Below, piece after piece: positions 10,756 to 21,765 of a stretch of 64,000 nt of DNA. The first letter of the stretch is position 1, and each line of letters starts with the position of its first letter. The stretch spans positions 2,638,501-2,702,500 of the forward strand of contig BSQZ01000052.1 in the NCBI GenBank assembly GCA_033239005.1, given 5' to 3'. The stretch comes from Lamellibrachia satsuma. Taxonomy: Eukaryota > Annelida > Polychaeta > Sabellida > Siboglinidae. Made by a program: the position numbers and the translations under genes. The notes below the pieces were generated by a model. It saw nothing but the letters and a program-made list of their open reading frames with translations, made no database searches and was not told the DNA's origin.

Positions 10756-11097
10756 ATGGGGGATAATTCATTTCACCCGCCCCCAAAACTTGACATTCAT
10801 GATCCGAATTTGGCGGACTCATTCAAGAGATGGAAGAGAGAACTTCAAGTGTACATGGCTGCTACGGAAAAAGACCAAAAGCCAGCAAACACACAGACAG
10901 CGATAATCCTCAATTGTGCAGGAGCACAGTTTATTAGGATATATGACCAGTTCACCTGGGAAAACGACGGAGACAAGTTACTGCCTACTAAGGTTATGAA
11001 AAAATTAGAGGGATATTGCGCCCCCAAAGGAAATGTCGTTAATTCTTTCCGATTTTGGAATGCAGAGCGGGGGGAGCCATTTGATATTTTCTTAATA
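10756..11097 (+). pseudogene. gag remnant
   Basis: A 113-codon frame starts at the first ATG after the 5' LTR leader (MGDNSFHPPPKLDI) and runs through FKRWKRELQVYMAATEKD, the capsid-like N-terminal region of Gypsy Gag, to FRFWNAERGEPFDIF, then stops. Gag homology continues after a frameshift (about 11108-11270) with CEYQDEDRTMRDKIVF and LLRESNLPLSREGLRD. The nucleocapsid zinc knuckle expected next is absent: protease sequence starts within a few tens of bases. The gag is therefore both frameshifted and internally deleted. Confidence 0.8.
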
Positions 11098-11299
11098 TAA
11101 TTGTGTGTCATGGCAGAATTATGTGAATATCAGGACGAGGACCGAACAATGAGAGATAAGATTGTTTTCTCAACACGAGGTAAACTGCAAGAATTGCTCC
11201 TTCGTGAAAGCAATCTACCTCTCTCTCGAGAAGGCCTTAGAGATATGTAGAACGTTTGAAACGAAACAAAAACAAGGTACAACAGCGAATCACAGCGAT

Positions 11300-11415
11300 G
11301 ATGCAGGTCAATAACTGCGACGTGCGTTTCCAGCTGGATACCGGAGCAGATATAAACACAATCAACCAAAGATTTGTACGCAAAGAACAAGTAAAAAAAA
11401 ACAAATGAGAAACTA
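11300..11415 (+). pseudogene. Retroviral-type aspartic protease N-terminal part
   Basis: A plus-strand frame reads CDVRFQLDTGADINTINQRF, containing the catalytic DTGA of a retropepsin. A run of A near 11392-11404 is followed by a stop, and the protease C-terminus continues in the frame starting at 11416, so the active-site half and the remainder are in different frames. Confidence 0.85.
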
Positions 11416-12963
11416 GTGATGTGGAACGGCACAAAAATGACCCCGAAAGGCATCGTTAGACTACCGACTACGAATCTGAAAACTGGCAACACAGAAGATG
11501 TTGATTTCGTCGTTGTGGAAAACAGTCTCACATGTCTCATCGGATCAGCTATAACACAAGCCATGGGATTGATGACAGTCCATGAGGAGCGGTTTATCAG
11601 CCAAGTAAGCCAAAGCAACGACCTAGGCCATTTAGGCATAGCAACGCTTAAAACCGACCCCGGTGTCCCGCCAAAGATTCTGCCATGTAGGAGACTACCA
11701 ATCGCTCTGCAACAACCAGTGAAAGCCGAACTAGACATTCTAGTAAAACGAGGTATTCTGGTACCCGTCGAAGAACCAACGCAATGGGTGAGCCAGATGG
11801 TGGTTGTACTTAAGCAGAACGGCAAGTTGAGACTATACATCGATCCGCAGCCACTGAACCAAGCGCTCATGAGGGAACATTACAAGTTGGCAACACTTGA
11901 TGACGTGTTACCAAACATGAACAATGCCAAGATGTTCAGCAAGCTGGATGTGCAGGAAGCATTCTGGCATGTGGAACTTGACGCAGCTTCTAGTCTGCTA
12001 ACGACGACGATCATCCCATATGGCAGATACAGATGGGCCAGGTTACCTTTCGGCCTCAAAGTGAGCAGCGAGGTATTTCAGAAGAGGCTAAACGAAGCAC
12101 TTGAAGGCATAGCAGGTGTGATCTGCGTCGCCGATGACATCATTGTGACTGGATGCGGGGCCACAAAGATGTTGGCCGAGCGTGACCATGATGACAATTT
12201 GAAACGGCTGCAAGAGCGATGCACAGAGAGGAACATTAAACTGAACAATGCGAAGATAGAGTACAAGCGAGACAATGTGATCTTCATGGGTCACAAGATA
12301 ACCACAGAAGGCATTCAAGCAGATGACGACAAAGTCAAGGCCATTTTGGAAATGCCATCGCCCACAGACATTCACGGAGTAAAGCGATTCTGTGGCATGA
12401 TCCAATATCTAGCGAGGTTTGTGCCCGACCTAGCGACCGATTTGGAACCCATACGAGGTTTGACAAGGCAGGGTGTGGTATGGAACTGGTCCAAGCAATG
12501 CGAAGAGGCATTCAAGACAGTAAAACGGAAGATAACCACCACGCCAATGTTGGCCTACTTCGACTCCGACAAGGAACTTGTGCTACATGTTGACAGTAGC
12601 CAAGACGGACTGGGTGCGGTACTGATGCAGGATGGGAAGCCGATAGAATTCACCTCCAGGTCCCTCACGCCAACAGAACGGAGATGGGCACAAATCGAGA
12701 AAGAGTTACTATCTGTGGTATTTGGGCTAGAACGATTTGACCAGTATACGTTCGGTCGCAAAGTCGTGATACATAATGATCACAAACCGCTCGCAGCCAT
12801 TCTGAAGAAACCCCTGAGCCAGGCGCCAAGACGACTGCAGGTACTTGTCTTGAGGTTGTATCGATATGACGTCGAGTTCAAATACGTGGAGGGTGGGAAA
12901 CTCGTCATAGCTGATACGCTGAGCCGTGCACACCTGGAGGTGCCAGAAACTCAAGTGAGGTAA
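11416..12963 (+). CDS. pol: Pol: protease C-terminus, reverse transcriptase, RNase H
   Basis: 515 codons. Residues 1-50 are the protease C-terminus (ENSLTCLIGSAITQAMGL). Residues about 85-300 are the reverse transcriptase: KLRLYIDPQPLNQALMREHY, FSKLDVQEAFWHVELD (catalytic Asp178), RLPFGLKVSSEVFQ, and VADD at 238-241 with the two palm aspartates. RNase H covers about 388-490: LVLHVDSSQDGLGAVL (Asp393), the IEKELLSVV Glu430 region, and HNDHKPL. The frame ends in TAA at 12961-12963 with integrase sequence continuing in the same frame. The first Met is within protease, so this is part of a longer broken polyprotein. It would convert element RNA to DNA in cytoplasmic particles if intact. Confidence 0.95.
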   Translation: MMWNGTKMTPKGIVRLPTTNLKTGNTEDVDFVVVENSLTCLIGSAITQAMGLMTVHEERFISQVSQSNDLGHLGIATLKTDPGVPPKILPCRRLPIALQQPVKAELDILVKRGILVPVEEPTQWVSQMVVVLKQNGKLRLYIDPQPLNQALMREHYKLATLDDVLPNMNNAKMFSKLDVQEAFWHVELDAASSLLTTTIIPYGRYRWARLPFGLKVSSEVFQKRLNEALEGIAGVICVADDIIVTGCGATKMLAERDHDDNLKRLQERCTERNIKLNNAKIEYKRDNVIFMGHKITTEGIQADDDKVKAILEMPSPTDIHGVKRFCGMIQYLARFVPDLATDLEPIRGLTRQGVVWNWSKQCEEAFKTVKRKITTTPMLAYFDSDKELVLHVDSSQDGLGAVLMQDGKPIEFTSRSLTPTERRWAQIEKELLSVVFGLERFDQYTFGRKVVIHNDHKPLAAILKKPLSQAPRRLQVLVLRLYRYDVEFKYVEGGKLVIADTLSRAHLEVPETQVR

Positions 12964-14331
12964 GTGTGTATCAATGTCCTTCAAGACATACCTGACAAGA
13001 AGATCCAAGAGGTAGTCGAAGCTACGCAGAAAGATGAGGGACTGCAAAAAGTTCTCGATCTGATCAGAAATGGATGGCCGGACAGAAAAGAAAAGGTACC
13101 ATATGAAGCAACGCCGTATTTCGACGTACGCGACACATTGAGTCACGAAGGCGGTGTCATCCTCAAAGGACAGAGAATTGTGATACCAATGGCACTTAGG
13201 TCTGAGATGAAGCGTAGATTACACGCAGCACATATGGGTTATGACAACATGATGGCTCGAGCACGAGATACAATATTCTGGCCGAGAATGTCAAGCGAGG
13301 TGAAACAACTGGCAGATGGCTGCGAGATGTGCCAACAGGCGAAACCCAAGCAACAAAATGAACCGTTAACGAGTCACGATGATGGAAATGGACCATGGCG
13401 AAAAGTTGGGGTGGACCTGTTTGAGCTAGATGGCGTGGATTACTTGTTGACGGTGGACTATTTCTCCGGGTTCTTCGAAATCGACAAGATGACAACAACC
13501 ACTGACAGTCAAGTCATCAACAAGTTGAAGCCGCATTTCGCACGGTACGGCATTCCCCGGCAGCTTGTAAGTGACAACGGACCACAATTGTCATCAAGAG
13601 AATTCGAGAAATTTGCACATCTGTGGACATTTGAGCACAAGACATCATCGCCGATGTACCCTAGATCCAACGGAAAGGCAGAAGCGGGTGTGAAGTTGGC
13701 AAAGAATACACTGCGCAAGACGATTAGGTATGGAGGTGATGTGCAATTAGCGCTACTCGAGTTGCGAAACACACCAAAGCAAGATGTTGGTATATCTCCA
13801 GCCCAAATTATTTTCGGGAGACAGACTCAATCGCTGCTACCAACCGATCAACGGGCAGAATCGAATGAAGCCATCAAAGCGAAGAAGGAGAAAAGGAGAC
13901 AGAGTGTGAAGAAGCATCACGACAAGACAGCGCGACGCTTAGATGAACTGAAAGAAGGGCAACCTGTTTATTATAAACCGTTTCCTGAAGCCAGATGGAA
14001 GCATGGGGTGATCGTGGAGAAACTAGATGACAGATCATACACAGTGAAAGACAGGGTTGGCCATACCTGTCGTCGAAATAGGGTACACCTAAGAAAACGC
14101 ACAACTCCTGAGGCGGGCAGTGTCAATTCAGCAGATCCAAGTGGTGTACCTGAATCCGAAAATGATGAGACGTGCAACAACGAGCCGGTGGCCAGACATG
14201 ATGGCGACACCCCAGTGGAACAAGAGCTGGAAGAACCACTATCCGTAGTGTCGTCACCAGTGGGTGGCGCCACGCCAAGCAGGACCAGAGACCCTCCCAA
14301 ATGGACGCAGGACTACATCATGGACTTTTAA
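12964..14331 (+). CDS. Integrase of the Ty3/Gypsy element
   Basis: 455 codons in the same frame as the upstream RT, separated only by TAA. The zinc-binding HHCC region has His87, His90, Cys120 and Cys123 (LHAAHMGYDNMMARARDTIF, DGCEMCQQ). The catalytic core has Asp151 (GVDLFELDG), Asp204 (LVSDNGPQLSS) and Glu240 (SNGKAEAGVK), a D-D(35)E arrangement. A C-terminal GPY-like or SH3-like segment follows (WKHGVIVEKLDDRSYTVKD), then an acidic Ser/Pro-rich tail ending KWTQDYIMDF. All catalytic residues are present. The nominal start codon is GTG right after the stop, so it is not an independent gene. Confidence 0.93.
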   Translation: MCINVLQDIPDKKIQEVVEATQKDEGLQKVLDLIRNGWPDRKEKVPYEATPYFDVRDTLSHEGGVILKGQRIVIPMALRSEMKRRLHAAHMGYDNMMARARDTIFWPRMSSEVKQLADGCEMCQQAKPKQQNEPLTSHDDGNGPWRKVGVDLFELDGVDYLLTVDYFSGFFEIDKMTTTTDSQVINKLKPHFARYGIPRQLVSDNGPQLSSREFEKFAHLWTFEHKTSSPMYPRSNGKAEAGVKLAKNTLRKTIRYGGDVQLALLELRNTPKQDVGISPAQIIFGRQTQSLLPTDQRAESNEAIKAKKEKRRQSVKKHHDKTARRLDELKEGQPVYYKPFPEARWKHGVIVEKLDDRSYTVKDRVGHTCRRNRVHLRKRTTPEAGSVNSADPSGVPESENDETCNNEPVARHDGDTPVEQELEEPLSVVSSPVGGATPSRTRDPPKWTQDYIMDF

Positions 14332-14352
14332 CTTTTCCCACAGAAAGGGGGA

Positions 14353-14530
14353 TGTTAATGAATTGACTTTATACTGGGACACACACTAAAGCATGTTACA
14401 TGCAGCGGCTCAGCCCTCTGCTCTCGATCTGCTGTCGCACTTGTCAGATAAGTGTTACGTTCTCATGTAATAAATGTATTTTGGACATACATCGCTTTGT
14501 GTATACCATATGCAACAGAGCACATCAACA
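14353..14530 (+). repeat. 3' LTR
   Basis: 178 bp, nearly identical to the 5' LTR apart from a 17-bp gap and about five substitutions. Preceded by the polypurine tract at 14344-14352. Confidence 0.95.
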
Positions 14531-14559
14531 ATAATGTCGGATTTTCTGGCATGATTTCC

Positions 14560-14775
14560 ATTATGTGTGCACGTAAGTATTCCGGCGTAAACGTGTACGC
14601 ACACGTGTGTGCGTGAGAGAGCGTGCGTGTGAGCGTGCGTGCGTTCATGTGGGTGAACGTGCTTGTCTGCGTATGTGTGAATATGTGTATGAATATGCGG
14701 CGCGTGCGTGAGTGCGTGCGTGTGTGTATGCGTGCGTGTGCGCGCGCATAAACATGTGCGCAAGTGCACCTTAAA
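14560..14775. repeat. Degenerate GT/CG-rich simple repeat
   Basis: GTGTGCGTGAG, GCGTGCGTG and GTGTATG runs. The histidine/threonine-rich minus-strand frame across it is an artefact. Confidence 0.85.
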
Positions 14776-16129
14776 AAGGGAAAGTTAAGATATATGTATA
14801 TATATATATATCGGCCGTCGAATTTTACCTGCGCGTGGATGTGTGCTAATATATTGAAAAGGGGTTGATTGCGTTATAATGAGTTAAACATTAAAAATTA
14901 TTCGCAAACTTGAAACTTAAATATAAAAAAATAATCAAATAAAACAATAAAGATTACACCAAGGTGATCTCTGACCGTTTCATTATCATGTAGCAGTGTT
15001 GCGAACGAGTTATTGTTTTGCTAAATATCATCATTATTGTCGTCAACATCGGTTGGCGTGTCCGTTACGTGAGTAGGCGATCATGACCCTCCTTTTCCCA
15101 CGACCACACGTGTCTCTTATAGTTCCGTTGCGCGCTCTCATAGATAGATTGATAGATCAGACCTCTGCTTCTTTTTCTTAGATCGTGTTTTTCAATACAA
15201 AAAGGGCAACGACAAACCGACATGAACTGGACACAGACAATCAACGGCCCCGAGTGATGGACGAGGCTAGTACAATGACGTACATGGTTTGTGGCATTTA
15301 CAACCAGGCCAGTAGAAACAACAGCCGATAGATTTATTATCTACAAAAGTAATTAATTTTGGGGAAATATTAATACTTGAAATAATCTAGACGGCTGTTG
15401 GATTGATGTTTTTGTCTGTTTGGCGGCGTTATTGGCTGAACTGCTACGCCCCGGGCATCAAGTCTCATTATAGAGCGTTGACGTATGCCCAGAGACAGTT
15501 ACGTGCAAGCTGCCTGTATTTCAATATCTCTCTACTCATTATTATATTCATGGCAAAATTCATCGAGAGCCCTTGACTGTCTGACGCAGACCAGTAATCG
15601 CCGCATTTCGATTATTTGCGGAGGATTATGACTCACTTTGGCATAAAGCGTCAGATATCACGTTTCTCATTACGTCCGATGGAATAACGCAGTTAATTAG
15701 TACGTCGACGTGCCGACCGAACTGTCGTAACGAGCCCCGATTGACTACCTGTGGTCGGGCAACACTCATCACACGCCAACCTCCGCCAGTCGGGCTGCAG
15801 TTGGCAGTAATTTGTCTTTGATCGAAGCATATCTTCGTCGGCCATTCCGTTGTCCGTGTTTGTCGTTGTAATGGGTTTCTATCGGGTGACGTGTTGAGTT
15901 GGCCCATGGTCTAAGCAACTCGGGCGTCATTATTGAAGTCCGTTTTTGTGACACCGTATCTTGTCGATGGTACACCGCTCGCGTGTAACTCTGGGTGGGC
16001 CAGGCCGAGTAACCACTTACCCGACACTGTTTCATTATGTCACGTATTATGTCACGTATTCCCGCTACTCATCAGTTACACACACGGGATACATACTCAA
16101 TCTATTAGTGGAGTCAATCGGCGCTGAGA
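14776..16129. other. No gene seen
   Basis: A short TA run (about 14790-14811), then mixed unique sequence. I find no domain, tRNA or clear repeat here. Confidence 0.45.
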
Positions 16130-16870
16130 AACGGCGTTTCGATGGATCTTCCGTTTCGGGGATAGAATACTCAACTGGATAGAAAAAAAACTAACTGACA
16201 GAAGATAACGTGTTGTAGTAAATCTGTGGGGTACCACAAGGATCAGTAATAGGACATTTAATATTCTTAAAGGTAAACACAGGTTGTGCTTTTTTGGGCC
16301 TACGTACTTATACACAGCATCTTAAGTCCATGGCCCGTGCCATACTGTTAGATAACTTTGCGTCACGAGTGCGCGTAGTCTAGCTGTATTCGCTTACCAA
16401 ATGAAAATCTATTTGTAAACGCCTAGTCCTATTCTTATCAATAGGATACGGCAATGCTGTTTGCGTTGCAAGTATATACCCGCCGGCCCTTAATACGTCA
16501 CAACGGAAGTCTAGGTTCGCCGATACCCTTGGACGAATACAGAGGAGAGCAGCTACAATTATTCCAGATTTGAGAGATCGTAGTTATGAAGAACGCCTAA
16601 AAGAATGTAGTTTAACAACCGTAGAGACAGGGAGGTTAAGAGAAGATAAAATTTAAGTTTTTAGGATACTGAATGGGTATGAAAATGTTGACAGAAATAG
16701 TTCTTTCTCACTTAAAGCGAAACAAAAGTTATGGTTTTGAGGCGATGCACAGAAGATAATAAAACTACGTGCACATAAAATCAAGAATATCCCGCCAGTG
16801 GTTTACTCAGAATGTGTTCTAAAAGTGGGAGATTCCGGTAATTTCTGCGAATGATCGACCGAGGGCTGAC
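16130..16870 (+). pseudogene. CR1-like LINE reverse transcriptase remnant
   Basis: 16150-16260 reads RILNWIEKKLTDRR and then a corrupted V(P)QGSVxG motif (GGTACCACAAGGATCAGTAA). After a deletion, 16535-16720 reads IIPDLRDRSYEERLKECSLT, TVETGRLRED, then FRILNGYENVDRNSSFSLK, the RT thumb and C-terminal region. The same region appears at 6.8-7.1 kb on the minus strand (IPELRDLRYESRLLQCGLTT). The palm with the catalytic aspartates is missing and several stops are present, so this is dead. Confidence 0.75.
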
Positions 16871-17135
16871 ATGTTAACCAGCGCGACCGATAAGCGGATG
16901 CACAGTTGAAATCGTGATAACCTAGACTACAAGTGACGGATTAACGGCGGCCGGCATATACTGAACCAACGCAAAGTCTCAAACAAACGTGTTGTTTCGC
17001 CAGAAGGGGACTAGTAGGCCTACTAACCAACATGTTTTGTTGAGTTTGGAAACAAATAGCACGGCCATATCCTGTTGGCAAGTATAGGAATAGAGGTATA
17101 CAAATATATTTTCTTGTGGCGAGCGAATATTGCAA

Positions 17136-17188
17136 AAATACGTGCGTGCGTGCGTGCGTGCGTGTGTGCGTGCGTGCGTGCGTGCTTA
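17136..17188. repeat. (GCGT)n microsatellite
   Basis: About 12 GTGC tetramers followed by a pyrimidine-rich stretch. Confidence 0.95.
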
Positions 17189-19424
17189 ATCAGCCTTCGT
17201 CCATTCCTGCCTTCCCTCCTTCCTTCTCGTTATTATTTCCTCTCCTTTTCAACCCTCTCGCCATTACTGTTTTCCACATTTGTTTTACCACATTTGCCGA
17301 CTGTTTTATGTCTGTATTTTTCAGTTTTCTTTACACAAGTGTCCAATGATTCAACGTTTTGTTAACAGTTTGGAGCAGTCCATCAATTACACAACGCTCC
17401 TGAGAGATATGCCGGAGTCACGTCGGGACACGTTCGTGGGAAGGCGTCTCCCGCTGGACATCATGCTGCACCAGCCAATGACTATGTATTATCCTCTCTA
17501 AATGCAGTTATAGGCTTGTCAGCAATAGCGACGACATTGTGGCCACGCGATATCGCACTGTGTGGACATAACTTGTGTGCCCGTAAGGGGGTGGCCTTAC
17601 GGAGATACGTGGAATGAGATTGGTGACTTTTACCCTCGTAATTTTGTACCACAGCTCCTTACCTTTTACCAAAAACATCATAGTATTATTCTCAATTTAT
17701 GTGTTTCCTGGTATATTTAATTCAATTTACTCTATAAAAAAAAACAATATAGATATAATATGTTGTATTTCAGGTTCAAACTCAACATTTACGTTATTGA
17801 GATTTGGGGCATTTTTGTCGTAAGTTCTTCTTATCCAGTGTAAATGATGTTGAGTGTTTTCACTAAATGTGCAAATTCTAATTATATTTCATTTTTGTCA
17901 TAACAAATAATTGGGGTACAAATTTACCCCAGGTAACCAACAACGTATCGAAAATAGCGCACACCCATAAGGGTTTTAAAGTATATATTAGTCTCGGCAT
18001 CACTAATATATTAGTCGGCTGCCTTGGGTCGCCACTCCTGTCTGCGTAGTACCGTTCTGACCAGACCTTCATAGTTCGTGTTCCTACCCATGCCATTGAG
18101 TCTACCTTTCCTCGTTTTTTTGACAATCAAACTGGGTTAATGTTAAGGCAGAGAACGTTCATCGTTCAGTTCTAGGCGCGCCGTGAGCGCCCAGCATAAA
18201 TATGCACCTGTTTTTAAATAACAGTTCGTTCGTCTATTTATTCGTCGACACAATTTTGTTGCGTATCACATTACGGCTGACACGTCCAATTGGCCGAGGC
18301 GTCCAACGAAGGAGACAACAACGGTCCCATCCCAGCTCATTCCCAAACAGTAACGCTCGCTATATATTACGAATTCCTGAATCCTGTTTCTTAGAAATTG
18401 CTTTTTCTCCTATAAGCAGATTTCTCAAAGATTTATGGCGCGCCCCGTCCCCCTGGTCACAAATCTTCATCCTCGGTTGTTTATCGGCTGCTTCATTTGT
18501 TTGCCGAACATGTGTCGCCAGCTTAGCGTGGCTAGAACCGTTGATTAGTTTTAGATAAGCTGTCATCCGCTGTCCTTCGAAAAACTGTGATAACTGCATG
18601 GAGACGTCGAATCGTGCGTCAGTCGTCTTTGTTGCTGCACTCGGCGATCTTCCCGACCAGCGAGTCGATTATGTCGAGAAGCCCAAGTCCCACGACGCGC
18701 GGCCCTGCGCCAGCCAGAGAAGCGTTTTGTGAAAGCGTTTCCAAATGGTCTGTGCAAAAAAATAGACAGTCGTTTTCCGAGTAGGCCCATTCACTTCTAG
18801 TATATGCCCTGGTGTCCATATTTGGCTCCACGTTATTTTTCCATTATATAGCTGTGCATTGCCACATACAAATATAACGGCTGTCACGTGTTAACATACA
18901 GGCATACACTCGACTTTATCTGACAAGCAGAACATGTCACATAGAAATGTTGGAGGGTTCTGAAATAGCTTAGTGATGGTTCGACATAAGTTGGTGATTC
19001 GCCATTGTTGTTATAAATTGCCTTGTCCGCACCATCAACGAAGATGGCGTTTATTAATAACGGGTCTCCTGCATCCCACAATTTCCCCACATATTCCCGT
19101 GTAGGCTACTTGTTTGTTTGCCATACATCCCAGCAAGTTAAATGTGTACGCATGCATCACGTCATATCGATATTACCATCGCTACAAAGAATATATAATT
19201 AAAGAGGTGACATCCTTGGAAGTAGGAACCCAAACATGGCATGCCCAGATCACGAAACAGGACTTACGTTGAACTCCATAAAGAGCACATGGGGCAGGAC
19301 AGAATAACTGAGACACAGGCAGCAACGGAAGACCAAGTGATCTGGGAAAGAAACATTGTGAAATCGGTCATAACTGGGAGAAGGGGGCCGTGTCAGAATG
19401 GAACGGGTCGGCTGCGGCAGCCAT
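17189..19424. other. No gene seen
   Basis: Mixed sequence. Several short open frames (60-120 codons) show no domain and no splice-compatible pattern. A weak match to part of the 42-bp minisatellite occurs near 18765-18790 (GACAGTCG...AGGCCCAT). Confidence 0.4.
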
Positions 19425-19435
19425 GGTTGGTTGGT

Positions 19436-19490
<55 letters not shown>

Positions 19491-19515
19491 TTGGTTGGTT
19501 GATTGGTTGATTGAC
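19425..19515. repeat. (CTGG)n / (TTGG)n microsatellite
   Basis: GGTT units, then about 13 GGCT units, then GGTT and GATT units. Gives Trp/Leu/Ala/Gly frames on the plus strand and Gln/Pro/Ala/Ser frames on the minus strand, both artefacts. Confidence 0.95.
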
Positions 19516-21765
19516 TGTTTGATACATGCATATCATTCTGACATATCCAAACTATCTTCGTCGGCCCCTGTAATACACGTTTTCCCTTTTCCAAATAGCA
19601 TTTCCCCATTGCATCGCCTGGCCGGACACAGGTATATATTATATATAGGACTTACGATCCTTTGTGCATTTCTGTGGGCAAGATAATTTATATTTCTTTC
19701 ATTGTTCCATTAGACAAACTATGATACACGAAAGATCATCTATAAAGGTGTTGCTAATATGTGACTGCTACATCGGTAACAAAAATGACCGCAGAAATCT
19801 TGTATATGGGGTACTAAAAATCATCCTTACGCCAATCAGTGGCGTCGTCAAAAATTAAAGTACGTCACAAACGCAGCTTTAGTGCAACTGGCTAGTTGCT
19901 GAGGATGCAGGCAGGCTGGTAGGCGTACACAACAATAATAAGCTTATATACAGTGCAACGTTTTTTGTGTGTCTAATGTGTAGGATAATGAAGTGTATGA
20001 ATATTGCTCTTAAATGCATCCAGACTGCATCCATCTGGAGTAAGGGATATGATAGGCTAAGGAATGTTATCTCCTAATGATACCATTCAGAGGAACAAGG
20101 TGCTGATTTGAAAGTAATCCCACTAGACCATGAACTATTGTGCACATCTTGCAGAGCTTAGCATCTGCCCTGCGGTATGCTGGGGTTCTCCATCCCAATG
20201 TTTGTGTCACACTAGGAACATTGTGATGACGATGCAGGACATACCGGGATACCCGATGTTTAACCATTTTAACTTATCTATTTGCGACTGTGTGTATGGA
20301 TCACAAACAGCACACATGTTCTCCAGAAGGGCTCTGACAATACACAATAGTTGTTTAGCGACATATAATAATGACAGTTACAGTATTATTCCCTACAACG
20401 CACAATCTGAATCCTCAGGTACAACGACGTAAAAGTGTACATACCTGTTGACGCGAGAGGCGTGTTCTTTGTTCGACACGCATCATGCATATATGCAGCA
20501 CAATTCGCATGTGTCGTCAAGTAGCCTCATCGCTCTGCACAGTAATAAACACGTATCGCGAGCCACGAGTGTCTCTCATCGACTGCCGTTCGCGGCATTC
20601 GTGCGAGCGCCGTCATTTCGACCGGCGGACCCCGGCGCTGTCTGATTGGCTGCTTCTGTCGCTCACTTTACAGTCGTATTATTCGCAATTATTCTTTTTG
20701 TAACGCATGCCGCCCGTTCGTGCGCGATGTCGGTAGTTACAACATGCACTGGTGCAGCGTAGCACGCACCATTGCGCTCGTGGTCGTCGGCTCTTTGAAG
20801 GACAGATGAAGCCGTGTTGGAGACGTTCGTGCGGTGTCTGACGACCGAGTCCGTGAACCAGGGCGGCACTTACCTGCTCGGCTCACCCATAACTCAACCC
20901 GATTTCACCCGGCTACACCGCCGACTGCCTAGATCACACTCGCTTCAAATGGCTTCTAACATGGGCTGTTTCGTGGTCGCCAGAAAAATAGTGATGCAGT
21001 CACGATATGCAGAACAGAATGCGGTTTCATTTCGTACGACATCGGCCGTGTTTCCGGGACGCACACCCGGCAAGTTGAACCGCTTCTGCAGCCGGCGTCT
21101 GCAACCAATGTCGGACAGCGCGCGGCACTTGGAATCAATTGGCTCCAGACACCAAACCGACCCCGACGCTGGTCGGAATACTGTCGGGCGACAGCAGCAG
21201 CTGCTGTGACGGAGGCAGTTCGTGGAACTGTCCGCTCACAGCACTGCTGCAGACACCGCCTCTCTTCAGACTCCTCGTATCAGACACACTTTCAAAGTGT
21301 CATTTATAACACAACTCAGGTAGCGGCAATTTTACGAGAATGTATTATTTGTATAAATGCAATGTGCGAGCTTCGATTAACATTCGTCAACAAGGTTTAA
21401 CTAGATGTTCTCCCCAAACAACAAGCCCTTGAACAACGCGCAAGGGACGACTTAGGACACCAGCGTATTAACAGTATTGATTGTCTGGTTTATTGTAAAA
21501 CTGCGTAATATAAGACGCTGTGATGAATATAGATGGCATTGTGTTTGATGGGAGATTAAGTGACCTGCACAGAGTTTGATGTAAGATGGCGGAATCTATG
21601 AGGGGCTTAGTATGAGATGATGTGGCGTATGCGAAAGATGTAAAATTTGATGTGCGATAGTGTGACGGACGTGACATTTATGGCGTTTGAAGGAAGATAG
21701 TGTAATAATGTTACGAGTATATGCTATCGTAAGATGATGCCAAATAGGTTATGCGTGATGATTGG
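19516..21765. other. No gene seen; CpG-rich 20.55-21.25 kb
   Basis: AT-rich to about 20.4 kb, then a GC- and CpG-rich stretch (20.55-21.25 kb). I recognise no encoded domain. The CpG-rich part could be a promoter-type island, but nothing coding is visible beside it. Confidence 0.35.

Larger units (their letters stand above)
10404..14530 (+). mobile_element. Ty3/Gypsy LTR retrotransposon, complete ends, defective frames
   Basis: Two LTRs begin TGTTAATGAATTGACTTTAT and end AACAGAGCACATCAACA. The flanking 5-bp sequence is ATAAT on both sides (10399-10403 and 14531-14535), a perfect target-site duplication. Between the LTRs, in order, are a gag remnant, protease, reverse transcriptase, RNase H and integrase, the Ty3/Gypsy order. 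The polypurine tract AAAGGGGGA immediately precedes the right LTR. Defects are a shortened gag with no CCHC zinc knuckle, a frame break in or before protease, and a TAA between RNase H and integrase. The RT and integrase motifs look closest to Mag/SURL-type elements; that placement is an inference. No envelope gene. Confidence 0.95.

Noticed and set aside
18755..18800. Remote unit of the 42-bp minisatellite
   Set aside because: Only two short words match (GACAGTCG and AGGCCCAT); not enough to call a copy.
20550..21260. CpG-island promoter of an unseen gene
   Set aside because: CpG-rich, but no adjacent exon or TSS motif identified.
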